A DNA stretch of 64,000 bases from Melampsora larici-populina 98AG31 (GCF_000204055.1 NW_006768816.1:320739-384738), one strand, 5' to 3'. Counted from the first letter of the stretch, positions 48,281 to 58,914 are shown. Program-made: numbers and translations. The notes: generated by a model not told the origin, from the sequence alone.

Positions 48281-48597
48281 TGACTGACTCGTGGTGTCAC
48301 TGGACCCGAACGCTTGGAATCACCAAACAAGCGGCCTTTACGTATTTCGGCACACCCAAAACTTTGGAGGACCTCTCCATAAGCGGGCTTAAGGCCTCTT
48401 AATCCCAGCCACCATGAATGTTTTTCGAAAAAAAACTTTTCTTCTTTTGGTAGACTGACTCAAGGTGTCACAGCACCCGAACGCTTTCAACCACCCAACA
48501 AGCAGCCATTACGTACCACATTTCGGCATACCCAAAAAATTTGGATGACCTCTGATAAAGCCGGGTTAAGGCCCTTAATCCCAGCCACCATGGAGTG
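48281..48597. repeat. Tandem duplication, period about 172 bp
   Basis: 'gactgactcgtggtgtcac' ... 'cccgaacgctt' ... 'acgtatttcggcacaccc' ... 'cccagccaccatg' at 48281-48416 is repeated with divergence at 48453-48597. Confidence 0.85.
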
Positions 48598-48801
48598 ACT
48601 TTACACGATCAGCCTTCGAAGCTGCCCCCAAAATGGCACAGTCATGACATCTATGCCTGTGCCGTCGTACGAGGTTTCAGATTACACGCTCATGAGCTTT
48701 GGACTCAATTGAAATGAATCTCAAAAAGGAAACATTTCGAGTCAGCAGTCTCCGCCGCATATTGAGCGTTAATGAGCAATTTTTGGTTACCTATGCTGTT
48801 C

Positions 48802-48858
48802 CTCGTTGTACGAGGGCTTGGGGGCTCAGCCTGAGAGTCAAAGCCCTCGTACAACGAG
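48802..48858. repeat. Perfect hairpin, 18-bp arms
   Basis: ctcgttgtacgagggctt (48802-48819) pairs exactly with aagccctcgtacaacgag (48841-48858) across a 21-nt loop. A direct repeat of gtcagca(g/a)tctccgccg flanks it (near 48741 and 48874). Confidence 0.9.
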
Positions 48859-48986
48859 CTACGAACCGTTTGAGTCAGCAATCTCCGCCGATGATTGGCT
48901 GTTATGACATGTATGTAGCTCATCGTACGAGGTCTCGGGTGACGAGTGATAGCATATGAGGCCCTTCGCTCATAAGCCACACATTC

Positions 48987-49391
48987 TTGTCATGTTCTCA
49001 CCCCAATCAGCACCAAGTTGACCTTCAAGCCGCCCAACCTCGCTCAAATCAGAACTCTTCCATCAAACCTGATATCAAAGGTTTCCACAACCGTCTCAGC
49101 GCCTCTCCAGAAAACTTTATCATGGCCATGGCTCTTCGCGCTTTAGTGTTAGAAGATGATTTACATGTATTCTTACAAGTGGCTGGAGGAAATGTACGCC
49201 TACCCTTGGTGACCACGACTCAACTTGTAGAAATCCTCGCTGTGTTTCATCCTGGTCTTCGTCTGGGCAGGCGGCTCTCTAGAACAACGGCCGTGCGCCT
49301 CTTCGACTTATTAGTTCGACCTTTCATTGAACACATGGAAAGTTTCGACGAAGAGACCAACATAATGTCTTATTGGGAGGTACCTCTTTGA
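48987..49391 (+). CDS. Hypothetical protein or exon within the giant element
   Basis: An open frame with 'FIMAMALRALVLEDDLHVFL' and 'LPLVTTTQLVEILAVFHPGL', helical and amphipathic. Its end coincides with a possible donor (gag then gtacct near 49380), so it may be an exon. The first in-frame ATG is near 49123, because the open start at 48987 is not ATG. No domain is recognised. Confidence 0.4.
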   Translation: MSCSHPNQHQVDLQAAQPRSNQNSSIKPDIKGFHNRLSASPENFIMAMALRALVLEDDLHVFLQVAGGNVRLPLVTTTQLVEILAVFHPGLRLGRRLSRTTAVRLFDLLVRPFIEHMESFDEETNIMSYWEVPL

Positions 49392-50164
49392 GCCGAGATA
49401 TGATGCACAAGGTAGGCGGCGTCTATCCCACTCATATTCGCGTGCACCTTCACCACAAGATTGAAGATGTTGATCATTCTTATAAATTCTCAGATTCAAA
49501 ACTCTCAAGAGAAGCCGGATCTAAATATTTTGGCCTTTGTGATTTGTTTTAGTGGTATTGAATTATGTAAATCCAACCTCACGGGCTATGACTTCAACCG
49601 AATAAATTGAATATCATTGGGCTTTTTATGTTGTCTTTGCACTGACCTTTAATTGAGATTCATTATGAGTACTGGTCCGAGAATTCATATGTAAGCCTGA
49701 ACTCCCATGGGTATCAACAGAAAACTAGCTTTCGTCAATTTCGTTCAGCTTCTTCCCCCCAAACATAGTGGTGTTTTCGATGAAAAAGGGGTGAGAATAT
49801 GATTCTCACCTATTCGAAATTGTAGTGAATCTAGTTGGAAAGCGTAATATGCCTTTAAAAGACACTTTCCAATAGACAGATGAAGCCCTGTGGCCTGATT
49901 ATTCCCCTTACCCGCTCCGAAGGATATTTGAAATCTGCCCTTCATTTGGGATCCTTTCATGAACACGTCCTCAATTTCAGATACTTTCACTTCCATTAGC
50001 CCGGTCTCTTTTGGCACGACGATCATATAAAGTCCATTAGCATGGACTACCGATTGGTTTTCCCTTACTTCATTATCCTTACGCTTATCACCCTCCAGTT
50101 TTTTCTTCTCATAAATCCCCATTGCTTGAGAATCAATCCATACCAAGTCTTTCTGAAAACGAAT
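49392..50164. other. Spacer upstream of the coiled-coil gene
   Basis: No confident gene on the plus strand. A 188-codon minus-strand frame (50311-49745) overlaps the first exon of the coiled-coil gene and is discussed among the rejected items. Confidence 0.35.
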
Positions 50165-51212
50165 ATGTCGACCTCGGCCAATCCCATTCCTACATCTACC
50201 GTACTTGACCCCGAAACCCCTTTTGGCGAGCACGAGATAGCACCCCAGACCTGCCCTTTGGTTTTGGACACGAAGACAAATGCAGATATCTTTGGAGACC
50301 AAAATAACCAAGTTGAAATAGTCAAAGGTAGAAGTCTAGATTACTAACGTATCACGCTTATAGCACTTTCTGACCTCTCTATATCTGAATCGCATCAATT
50401 AGCTGTGACTATGGCTTCTGATTTCAACACAGACATCAGCGTGAAAGAGGTTGAAGAGCACGCGAAGCAAGTTCAAGATCTTGAAACCCGAGGTGAGCTA
50501 ATCCTTGATACCCTCACTCTCTGACAGTTGATCCTGACCCATTGATCGATGGATTTCACTGTGTAGTTGCGAAATTGGAAAGCGGTTTCAATCGCCCCTC
50601 CCTTGAAGCTGTAACTTCCGGCACAAACAAGAAGATTCAAGTTCAAGACCTTGAAGCTCGAAGTGAGTCCCTCCTTGATTATATCACTCTGGTAGTGGAT
50701 TTTGACTCATTGATCAATGCATATTGTGAAATAGTTGCGAACATGGAAATACGTTTCAACCTCCTCAGCACTCGAGCGGGAATTTGTAACGAAAAAATTA
50801 TAACCAATGAACTGGCTTTAAATGCACAACTCGCCCAAATCAGACGTCAGTATATCCTCTCTTGGTGGCAGTTTCATTTTGTCTGAAGGACTAATGTCCT
50901 GCACTTTTTTCAGCATCCCAATTTGAGCGCAATGAATTCATGGCCACCGAAGCATTAAAGGAGAGCTGTGTGCTTGCGAATAAGGTCATGAATTTAGAAG
51001 CCGAGACGAGTGATCTACAGACACAATTAGATTTGAACTATATAACACTTCGGGGACACGGGAGAGTCCTCCAAAGAATTATAGATACATTGCACTTAGA
51101 TATCGATATTGCAGCAGAGATCGATTTTGACCCAGCGGTTGAAAACAATCCACCACTTCCAAATACTCCTTCCACCGGAAATGATTGGACTGCTGTTGAC
51201 CAACCAGTCTAA
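50165..51212 (+). CDS. Coiled-coil protein, 265 residues, five exons
   Basis: Exons 50165-50327, 50364-50492, 50567-50662, 50735-50845 and 50914-51212 join in exact phase. The first intron is only 36 nt, with a textbook tactaac branch site. The product has a Pro/Thr-rich head. Heptad-like segments follow ('VKEVEEHAKQVQDLETR', 'KKIQVQDLEAR', then 'VMNLEAETSDLQTQLDL'), and the tail is acidic. Exons 2 and 3 end in near-identical VQDLE(T/A)R, and the introns that follow are also alike, so an exon-intron pair was duplicated. No named domain. It is the first intact cargo gene on the plus strand of the giant element. A role in oligomerisation is inference. Confidence 0.65.
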
Positions 51213-51563
51213 ATGTAATGTCACATAAATAGTTTCATATTTTTTCCTCTTTAACATATGTATTTAGCACATCCTTAGTTTACTGTGCCGCCTCAAATAC
51301 TTAACTCAATCAAATTTGTTCTTTGAAACGTTGTTACGTTGAGCCCACGATAAGAGCGAAAGGTGATCATTAAAAAAGCGCCGCCACATGTCTTCATACA
51401 TGACATATACTCTTGGCAGATTCCTCCCTGACACCCGATCCAGAATCAATGACTTTCTTGATGCCCTTTGTAATGGATGCATAGGTACGAAGTGTGAGCC
51501 TTTAAGTTTGATTATTCAAGAACCCACTAACCCCACTGACTTATGTACATAACTTAGTGGTTG
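51213..51563. other. Spacer between cargo genes
   Basis: No gene seen. It holds the 3' end of the coiled-coil gene and the presumed promoter of the next gene. Confidence 0.4.
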
Positions 51564-52729
51564 ATGAGCGCGTTTACCTCCCTTTATGATGAGTGTTCCC
51601 TTCTTTCTCACTCTGCTGGAATTTTCACCAGCTCCTTCATCTTACTATTTTCTTTTCCACCAGTCTTCATGTGTTCGCACTCGGTTCATTTTAATCATAC
51701 ACACAGTTTGACGACTTTTGCTCTACATCTGGGCCCCAAAATCAAACAGCCTCCCCTACGTCTACAGCATATCTCTACAGACGTCGACCTCAGTCTCTAC
51801 GATTACTTTACTCCTTCCGGAATCTTGAAGGTCACCATTGCCGATTCAGACTCCGCCGCTCAATCACTTATGATCCTGATTCAGGAAGGCTCGCAAACCC
51901 TTTTTGATGCCATCAACAACGCACACCGTTCTGAAACTGCCGTTGTGCTAGGCACTCATGAAAGCAACCTCCTGCCCCACACGCCTCACACACTTATCAC
52001 TATTCTAGAACCTCAGAACACCTTGGCAAGTCCGACCAACACCAAGCTGAAACAAGTTGTAGATGCTAGACACCACGAGCTCTATGAATTCAGGAACACC
52101 AAGATCTATTGTACACTCATGTTGTTTCAAAGCGAAGGAGATCAGTGCTCCGGATCAGAGTTGCGCCGTCTGGATCTGAGATTCGTCTCTTCTCATATGG
52201 ACCATACGTTGTCGATCGTTGGTGTCGTCATATTTGATACAGGGTAACCATCATTCCTTATCATGAAACAAATCACACCCGCCTTCGCTGATGTGCAGTT
52301 GTCTCTTGTTCAGCCATCGACTGCTGCCAAAACTACTGGCTCTGAGAGAGACTCCCGATACACACAAGATGTTTCGCGACAGGGGCCAGGATCAAAAGGC
52401 TTCACAAGACTGTGAACAGCTGAGTTCGAACAAACCTTCCGACCCTGTGCTTCAACGGGATCTGATCACTGGTTAGTCGTCTTACTTGCGTCCTATTCCC
52501 CCTTTTACCAACCCTCATTTTCTAATTTTCGGCTGTACAATATGTATCAACAGCTGGCCTCACTTTGGTCGCTGAAACTCCAACGCCGAAGGAGCGTAAT
52601 GATAACCCGACTGATCCCAATCAGCCAGACTTGGAAGACGAAGCATTTGAGATTCCCCCGGAGATCTGGGACTTTTTGCTTGACGAACAACAGCGGTATC
52701 CGGATTATTGGCTTTCACTTAACTCATGA
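51564..52729 (+). CDS. Hypothetical protein, about 342 residues, three exons
   Basis: Exons 51564-52243, 52299-52471 and 52554-52729 join in phase (donors gtaacc and gttagt, acceptors tgcag and caacag). The start is the first in-frame ATG. Residues about 20-40 are hydrophobic (IFTSSFILLFSFPPVF), possibly a membrane anchor or an unrecognised intron. The C-terminus is acidic, with 'FEIPPEIWDFLLDEQQRY'. No domain is recognised. It lies between two other plus-strand cargo genes of similar organisation, with several hundred bases of spacer on each side. Confidence 0.55.
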
Positions 52730-53442
52730 CGCTGTCAATTGATGTCCAGCTTTCTCAGAGGACGATCATGACTGTCCACGAGTGTGTCCTAACCGTGTAG
52801 CATTAACAGTCTGGACTCTGAACTACGAAGTTCACTGGTATATGTGTGACAGTATGACCCGCATCATGCCTGGCTTGTATCTCTTTATTTATTAAATTTT
52901 TGAGCTCTATTCTTATGTTGTTATGCGCTGCGGTAGAGCTTTGTTGGAATTGTGAGCCTCAGACTTAGATTTTCGATCTTTGTAGCGATAATTGTACATA
53001 AGAGACTTGGACATGTCAAAATTCTCTCATTTCAAATGACTGACAATCCAATCATATCTGTCTTCGCCACAAACAAAATCCCTCGTGTCCATGTCTCTCA
53101 TTTGAGCTCAGATGTGACTTGGCGACGTTGCAAGCAAGCAACCTGCTTTATTTTGTGTTCAGTCTCAAAGGCACTGGCTTGAACCATGTTGTTCTTTTGA
53201 GCTGTGGAGTCCACCGCTGCTGAGCTGTGCTCGGTCGTTCAATTGGTGACGTTTAGTCGAACTTCAGCCATGCTTGGACTCAGCTTGTCGCTGAGTCGGA
53301 AGCGGGGCTGTCATGGAATGACTTTGAAGTTGAACCATACCTGCCAGCCGCCTCATCATTCCATCACTCAGTCCCTAAGCAGGCTGAGCTTTCAGTCTTG
53401 CTCGACGAGTCACGAAGGCCAACTCCAACGTGAATCAGCCTC
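52730..53442. other. Spacer upstream of the SAP-like cargo gene
   Basis: No supported gene. Small frames at 52952-53182 and 53204-53449 have no motif or splice partner. Confidence 0.4.
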
Positions 53443-53449
53443 TATATAA
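53443..53449 (+). promoter_or_regulatory. TATA-like box for the SAP-like cargo gene
   Basis: tatataa lies about 230 bp upstream of ATG 53675 and is followed by pyrimidine-rich leader sequence. It is a plausible core promoter; position and sequence are the only evidence. Confidence 0.35.
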
Positions 53450-53509
53450 GACAGCGCAACCAAGACCCATTTGAGAGGCCCGTAGACCAAAGTCATACAT
53501 CACAACTCT

Positions 53510-53605
53510 CATACTTCCTCATAGTCAATTATTATATAAATTAATCATACTTCATCCTAATCAATTGTGATAAGTTATATCTATCATACTTCATCCTAGA
53601 CAATT
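53510..53605. repeat. Short tandem leader repeat
   Basis: Three imperfect copies of catacttc(a/c)tc-ta-tcaatt(a/g)t in the presumed 5' leader of the next gene. Confidence 0.6.
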
Positions 53606-53674
53606 ATTCACCGTAATCAAACCATTACTTTTCACTCGCACTACCCCTCTCAACGTCACGATCTCAATCTCACG

Positions 53675-54472
53675 ATGGACACGCCAACTGTACCTGTGGA
53701 TCTTCGACAGCACAAATACTGGGATAAAGTTCAGACGGTCCCCGATCACATCAAGTATTTGCTCAAACCTGATTTAGATTATAGCGCAAAAAGGACTAAA
53801 AAAGAAGACCTTCGAGATATGATGAAGCATTTCGCAATTGACCGATCAAAATACCCTACTAGCCATAAGAAAGACAAGCTCCTCGAAACTTACAAGGACC
53901 TGCTACTTCCTGACCTTGAGCCTTTCATTCCTAAGGTTGATACTGAAGCCCAGGCGAGAAACGAGGAACGAAGCAAACAGGCCCCTTATATGACGCCGAG
54001 TTCTTCATCAATCGAATCCCTCCGCAACGCTATCCTCACTAAGATCAAAGCGGTCTTTGTTCTCCGGGCCTTCACTAAACCTGCGCTTACCAGACTCTGG
54101 CGGCACGCGTTCTATCCTCCATCCGACGGCCGATACGACTATGTTGAATTCTACATGCGCCCACATTGGTTCACCGAGGCGGAACTAGCTTCTAAGAGTC
54201 GCGACGTCATCCGGCATGCTTTGCAATGCGAGCATCCTGACTTATTCATACCTCTTGTGGCGTGTACTGAACCTATTTTACGTGCGCTCTATGCAAAATT
54301 TATGCTCGACAAACATGACCTGGATAGCCAGCTTTGTTACGGGGTACACTACTTTATCATTGAGCCACCTCTTCTTAAGGTCAACATCGATAACACCATG
54401 GACGAGGGGTCTGAGGCTGGGCCAAGCAAGGGTTTACATCATCTCCTCAATAAAAGAAGTCCTCAATTTTGA
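53675..54472 (+). CDS. Intronless 265-residue protein with a SAP-like segment
   Basis: One uninterrupted frame from ATG 53675 to the stop at 54470-54472. Residues about 40-76 ('KKEDLRDMMKHFAI' ... 'KKDKLLETYKDLLLPD') resemble a SAP-type helix-extended-helix DNA-binding motif. This is a pattern judgement, not a database match. The C-terminal half is rich in aromatic residues ('LWRHAFYPPSDGRYDYVEFY', 'LLKVNIDNTMDEG'). If the SAP reading is right, it may bind AT-rich or element DNA. It lies inside the giant element, and the frame is intact. Confidence 0.6.
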   Translation: MDTPTVPVDLRQHKYWDKVQTVPDHIKYLLKPDLDYSAKRTKKEDLRDMMKHFAIDRSKYPTSHKKDKLLETYKDLLLPDLEPFIPKVDTEAQARNEERSKQAPYMTPSSSSIESLRNAILTKIKAVFVLRAFTKPALTRLWRHAFYPPSDGRYDYVEFYMRPHWFTEAELASKSRDVIRHALQCEHPDLFIPLVACTEPILRALYAKFMLDKHDLDSQLCYGVHYFIIEPPLLKVNIDNTMDEGSEAGPSKGLHHLLNKRSPQF

Positions 54473-55178
54473 TCTCGCTTTTTGACGTGTTTTCGCCCAG
54501 ACTGTCTTATGTTTAGATAGTAGAATTAGTTTTTTGTAACACTTGATGAAACTATAGACGCCCTTTCCTTGTTCTACTTGGCGATCCCATTAGCTTCTCA
54601 CAATTGCCAAACTTCTTATACGAGAAATTACAGACATAAAATAACTTGATAATCTACTAAAGCTCAATTCGGTTTGAATCAATTGAGCCTGAGCTATCAT
54701 TCATGAATCATAAGTATATCCCCTTTTCGTGATACCTGAAATCGTCAACGATTCTTTGACTTTTGAGCCTTTGGGTGACTAGCTGCCCTCAGCAGGACCA
54801 TTTGACTGATTTCAAATCACCCGCTCTCTTTGCGCCCGTAGCAGATTTTTTTTGTAATCAATCTGAGTCATTTGGATAGGCAAGATCACTGACCTACTAT
54901 GGCGTTTGTGACTATCTGACCTGTTATCCCTTTTTCAGATTCAAACCAGCTTAAAGTGTTATAAATCCTTTCACCTACCAAACATCTCCAACCGATGCCT
55001 TTCTCCCAATTTCTTTTGGTAACTCTCCTTTGACGGTGGCAAATTGTCCCCTGGGCAAGTTGCTTCATAAGCTGACTTCGCTGCCTGCTTCACTTTCCTC
55101 CTCTTCATATTGATCCCCAACTCGATCGTAGATACATACCGACAATTCGACGAGAATTTCAAAGCACAAGCAAAGACT
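54473..55178. other. Spacer between cargo genes
   Basis: No supported gene. Minus-strand frames at 54886-55234 are short and overlap the start of the next gene. Confidence 0.4.
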
Positions 55179-56410
55179 ATGCCCGTACACGATTTAGGAT
55201 GCGCGCCCGCTCTCGGCGAGCCCGAGCAAATCAAAGTTCACCACTACAATAGCCAGGGTCACATCGTGTTTAGCCCCGATGGACATGGACCTGGATACAT
55301 GCAGGGTGTCTGTATACTCCGGAAATTGTCGTGAGCCCGATCTTACCCATCAAGACCACCAGTTTTCTTTCGCGAGCTGTAAGTGTTCACAATACTGACT
55401 CAATTAAACCGTTTGGTGTCCTATCTAGCGACAATCAAGCTGCCCCTCGAATCCAGGACGACGTCCCCTTACCTCTAGATTTCAGAACTAATGCCTTGGA
55501 AGGCCTGAACACCATGCTGAAAGAAGTCGATGCCCTGACAAGCGTGATCATTATGACTCCCGATGGTTCTGGCTACCTCGGTGGGGTACATATACCCCGA
55601 AATCAACTGTGAGATTTTGTCCTTTGTATTTTGCTTCGATGCACTTTTATGCTAGCTCCAAACTCATGCCTTAACCTCTTACCTTGCCCAGCACGATGGT
55701 TGACGGTAAACCGAACCTCTTGTTCGATCAAATGATTTACACCCAGAAACCCAACTTTCAAAATATGTCGATGCGGGAACTCGCGGAGTGGCGCCTCGGG
55801 GTCACGATTCAAGCTCCCAAGACTGCTGTTCAGTTCAACCGGGTGTTCAACTTGAAACGCGACGACGAGGGTTACAGTAATAGCACGTATCCGGTTCCTT
55901 TCGCGGGCGATATGTCCAATGACCTGGAGGAGAAGATTATTAGCTTAGAATACAACAACATCTTCATACAACATTGCCTTCGACTCGCAGAACAAGCCGC
56001 CGACCACGGTCACGTAGCCCTTGCTCCAACCTTATCGGAGTTGCACGGTATTCACTTGAGGGAACCCACTCTTTCACTGGCCTCTTCCCACGCTCACGCG
56101 AAAGTCGGATCTCATGACACAATCCAAAGTCCCTGCCTGAAATCCAAGGGTTTGAAAAGCATACGTAGGTAGCCTTCTAAATTTCTTCACCGCCACCTTA
56201 CAGCTAATACTTCCCCTCTTATCTTGCATGATAGACTCGGCTGAGGGTTCACCCGTCAACACAAACCTAACCGGCTCTGCACAAACTCCGAAGGACTGTA
56301 GAAAACGTCAAGCTCATCCCGCTCCAGCCCGCGAATCAACAAAGCGTCAACGTACTGCTTCAGAACCAAAGCTACCAGGTGATTCCCAAAAGAGTCATCC
56401 ATTCTTATAG
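55179..56410 (+). CDS. Four-exon hypothetical protein, 326 residues
   Basis: Exons 55179-55330, 55429-55608, 55692-56164 and 56235-56410 join in exact phase (gtgagc, gtgaga, gtaggt donors). Exons 1 and 2 each end in a similar motif (SPDGHGPGYMQGV and TPDGSGYLGGV), which suggests an ancient exon duplication. Exon 3 carries 'MSMRELAEWRLGVTIQAPK'. The last exon is basic and Pro/Thr-rich, with KRQRT, a possible nuclear signal. No named domain. The true start could be in an upstream exon, because the frame is open 5' of the ATG to about 55110. It is the last gene before the right subterminal region of the giant element. Confidence 0.65.
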
Positions 56411-58282
56411 CTTCTAATAGCGCTACGCCAGTTACATCAATCTAGCTTGTTGTTTCCATTGGTATTCTCATTATCAGGGTCTCTCTGATTTAGTATGGGC
56501 TCATGCTAGGTTCTATTTGTCAGATCTATCTCTTTTGTCTGGGCCTCAGCCAGGAATCATGTCTTTTTATTCTTGTAATTACATCAAAAGCTCTAGTATT
56601 GGATTCATTGAATATGTATTTGATATTTCGTGGGTTTTGACGAAGGCCAAAGGTGTTTCTCTTTATTCTTGTAATTACATCAAACTAGTATTGGATTCAT
56701 TCAATCTGAATTTGAGTTCTCAAAGGTTTTGACAAAGGCCTTGGCTGGGGAGCAAGTAGAGAACTGTGATAGACTATTCAGCTTTTGAAAATACCTATCA
56801 ATGTAACATGAAGATACAAGGATCATAGCTTGATTAACATGGCACAGAAAGCAAAACCAGGTGTGCCCATACATGTGCTACAGACCTCAATTCAGGGTAG
56901 ATGTGTGAAAGAGGATTGTGGCACATTTTAAGTGATTCTTAGGCAGTTTTTTTGGTAGAGAAGAGGTGTTCTGGTGCACACTTACCCTGAAACATCATAG
57001 ATTGCCTGAACAAGCTTGGCTGGAAGACTGACAAAAATCAATGGTGGCCAGTATCTGTCCACTTAATGAGGGGAATATAAGTCTGGCCAGTGTGTATATA
57101 TCATGTGTGCTTTATGTGAACTCATATGTAGCACTCATCATACACAAACATCTATATTTTCACATAGGCTGGGGTGATACACGTTGGTGGAGCTGCAGGC
57201 CAACCCAAATTGCATGGGAGTGACATTTCCTTTGGCCCATAATTCTGGTGATGTACATCAGCCCTGTTGGGTGGATGAACTTATTTTTCAGCCTGCCTTG
57301 CCGCATGACAAGTTTTGTTGTTGGACCACGAAAAGATCTTGTGTATATTTCTTTGCACCTGTTGCACATGTTGTGTGGTGCAACGGGGGGCACACAACTA
57401 TGCTTTCTCAATTGGTGTTGTGGTGCGCTCTGGGAGATATCAACAATGTTTGGCTGCTTGTTATGTGTTGAGGTGAAACATGGCTGCAAAACCCCTTTGG
57501 GAGAGTTTTGTGCAAAAACTATTTGATAAACTTCACAGGACACGCTATGGATATCACTTCAGGTTTTGCTAGTCCCACATGCACTGCCTGTCATATTTAC
57601 CAACCCAGATGCAACACCGGGCCAGCAGCACTGCAGAGACATTGTGGTTTTTTGATCCATGCCACTTGGTGAATCCCTTAGATTTGTTGCGGCCTCTGCC
57701 ACGTAATGAAATCCTTGAGATCAGTGTTTCTTTCAACCACAACAATATCTGTTGCAAAATGATGGGGTTTTATTTTTGTGGTGCTATTGCACATGCTCCG
57801 TTGCACAACAGGTGGGGGTACAGCCCAACCAGACCTGGCTATTTGATGTGGTGGTACTTGACACAGAACATTGCAAGTCTCGGGAATTTTTCACATGTTG
57901 AAGCACAGCACAACTGAAACTGTCCCTTGTGTGGAGTGTTGTGTCACTGGCACAGGGTTGCCAGATGCCTCAATTTCTATGTTGTTGAAATCTGAGAAGT
58001 ATCTGAGACGTATGGGTTGTCTACCTTTAGGTGGGGTTTCTAGGAGGTGTTGCGTTGAGGCAAGGTAGGCCTAGACAAGTTCTCAAACAGTCTCCAACCA
58101 TGCACACCTCCAATCTTGATAGCTCTGTCCTTGTGGTATGTTGTAATTTACCCAGTTTTTCCACTCACAGAAGTCTTTATTCCTATCAATTTCTCTACTC
58201 CTCCCTTTGTTTGATATTGTCTACTCGTAAATGTGGCCAAAAGTTGCTTCAGCCATTTACCCTTCATATCTCTATTCCAGAG
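56411..58282. other. Right subterminal region of the giant element
   Basis: A direct repeat of ttattcttgtaattacatca ... attggattcatt ... ggttttgac-aaggcc occurs at about 56565-56655 and again at 56660-56745. From 57150 to 58070 the DNA is crowded with gttgc, ttgcac, tgttgt and gcaac words on both strands. The many frames here (57160-57543, 57579-57917 and others) are overlapping shadows without splice or domain support. A related word-rich block recurs at 61810-62180. Confidence 0.5.
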
Positions 58283-58349
58283 ATTTGGAAAATGATGTCC
58301 CCTGGGGTACCCATTTTCCCGCCAGGGAACCTATTTAATGCTGGCAGTG
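58283..58349 (-). repeat. Right 67-bp terminal inverted repeat
   Basis: Exact reverse complement of 36108-36174. It ends ctggcagtg at 58349, and the hAT-derived coding sequence begins at the next base. Confidence 0.92.
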
Positions 58350-58793
58350 ACTGAGACTTCGGCCAAGTCTGAATTGGATGAATACTTGGCCGGACGCTTC
58401 TCAATTAACAGGGATCAAACTCCTCTTGGTTGGTGGAAGGTTTGTCCTTTTTTTACATTTGTTTAATATAAAACATTAACATTAACTTTTTGATTTCCCA
58501 TTCTTTTTTTACAGGAACACGCACACCACTTCCCCACTCTTGCCAAACTAGCTCGCGATTACCTGGCCATCTCGGCCACCTCATGCGCTTGCGAGCGTAC
58601 ATTTTCAGCGGCCGCCGATGTTTGTACGCCTTCTAGAGGAAGTATGCTCCCGAAGAGCATGGAGCGTCTTGTGGGATCACAGGCTTGGATAAAAGAAGGC
58701 ATCGTACCTGAAGGAATCTTTGGGGATGCTGCCAAGGCCCTTAAATGTTATTTAGCGGGACTAAGCAAAAAAAAGAAAGAATCGAAAGGCTAG
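58350..58793 (+). pseudogene. hAT transposase C-terminal dimerisation region (truncated)
   Basis: Two exons, 58350-58439 and 58515-58793 (donor gtttgt, acceptor ttttacag), encode 'SELDEYLAGRF', 'TPLGWWKEHAHHFPTLAKLA', 'ATSCACERTFSAAAD' and a Lys-rich tail. This is the classic hAT C-terminal domain (LxxWW, then S..CERxFS). The N-terminal and catalytic parts are missing. The reading frame starts exactly at the right terminus of the giant element, as if that element truncated it. Confidence 0.85.
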
Positions 58794-58914
58794 AATCTCC
58801 TTCTACAAATCTAACAAATCAATAACCAAATGAATACTATACAAGTTTTAAATATTAAAATCATTTCTATACATGTTTTTCTCTGAAATGAATGATATCT
58901 TTCTGCTTTGTGGC

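Larger units (their letters stand above)
36108..58349. mobile_element. Candidate giant (22.2-kb) CACTA/Plavaka-like TIR transposon with cargo genes
   Basis: CACTGCCAGCATTAAATAGG opens a 67-bp sequence at 36108-36174 whose perfect reverse complement occupies 58283-58349. The pair encloses a Tnp2-type transposase (37491-40846), an accessory-protein gene (41730-44968), a small basic protein gene (46291-47205) and, on the opposite strand, at least four intron-containing or intact genes (50165-56410). Both ends have inner regions rich in ttgcac/ttgtg/gcaac words, like CACTA subterminal repeats. CACTG plus Tnp2 agrees with the CACTA superfamily. Against a single simple insertion, the 3-bp flanks differ (CAA on the left, ACT on the right), so rearrangement, or two independent termini, remains possible. 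Confidence 0.62.

Noticed and set aside
49745..50311. Minus-strand open frame of 188 codons overlapping the first exon of the coiled-coil gene
   Set aside because: It has a natural-looking composition but no motif, and it overlaps a plus-strand exon supported by four exact splice junctions. I prefer the plus-strand gene, with some doubt.
57160..57917. Several overlapping frames of 90-127 codons on both strands
   Set aside because: They arise from repeated gttgc/gcaac words in the subterminal region; no splice sites or domains.
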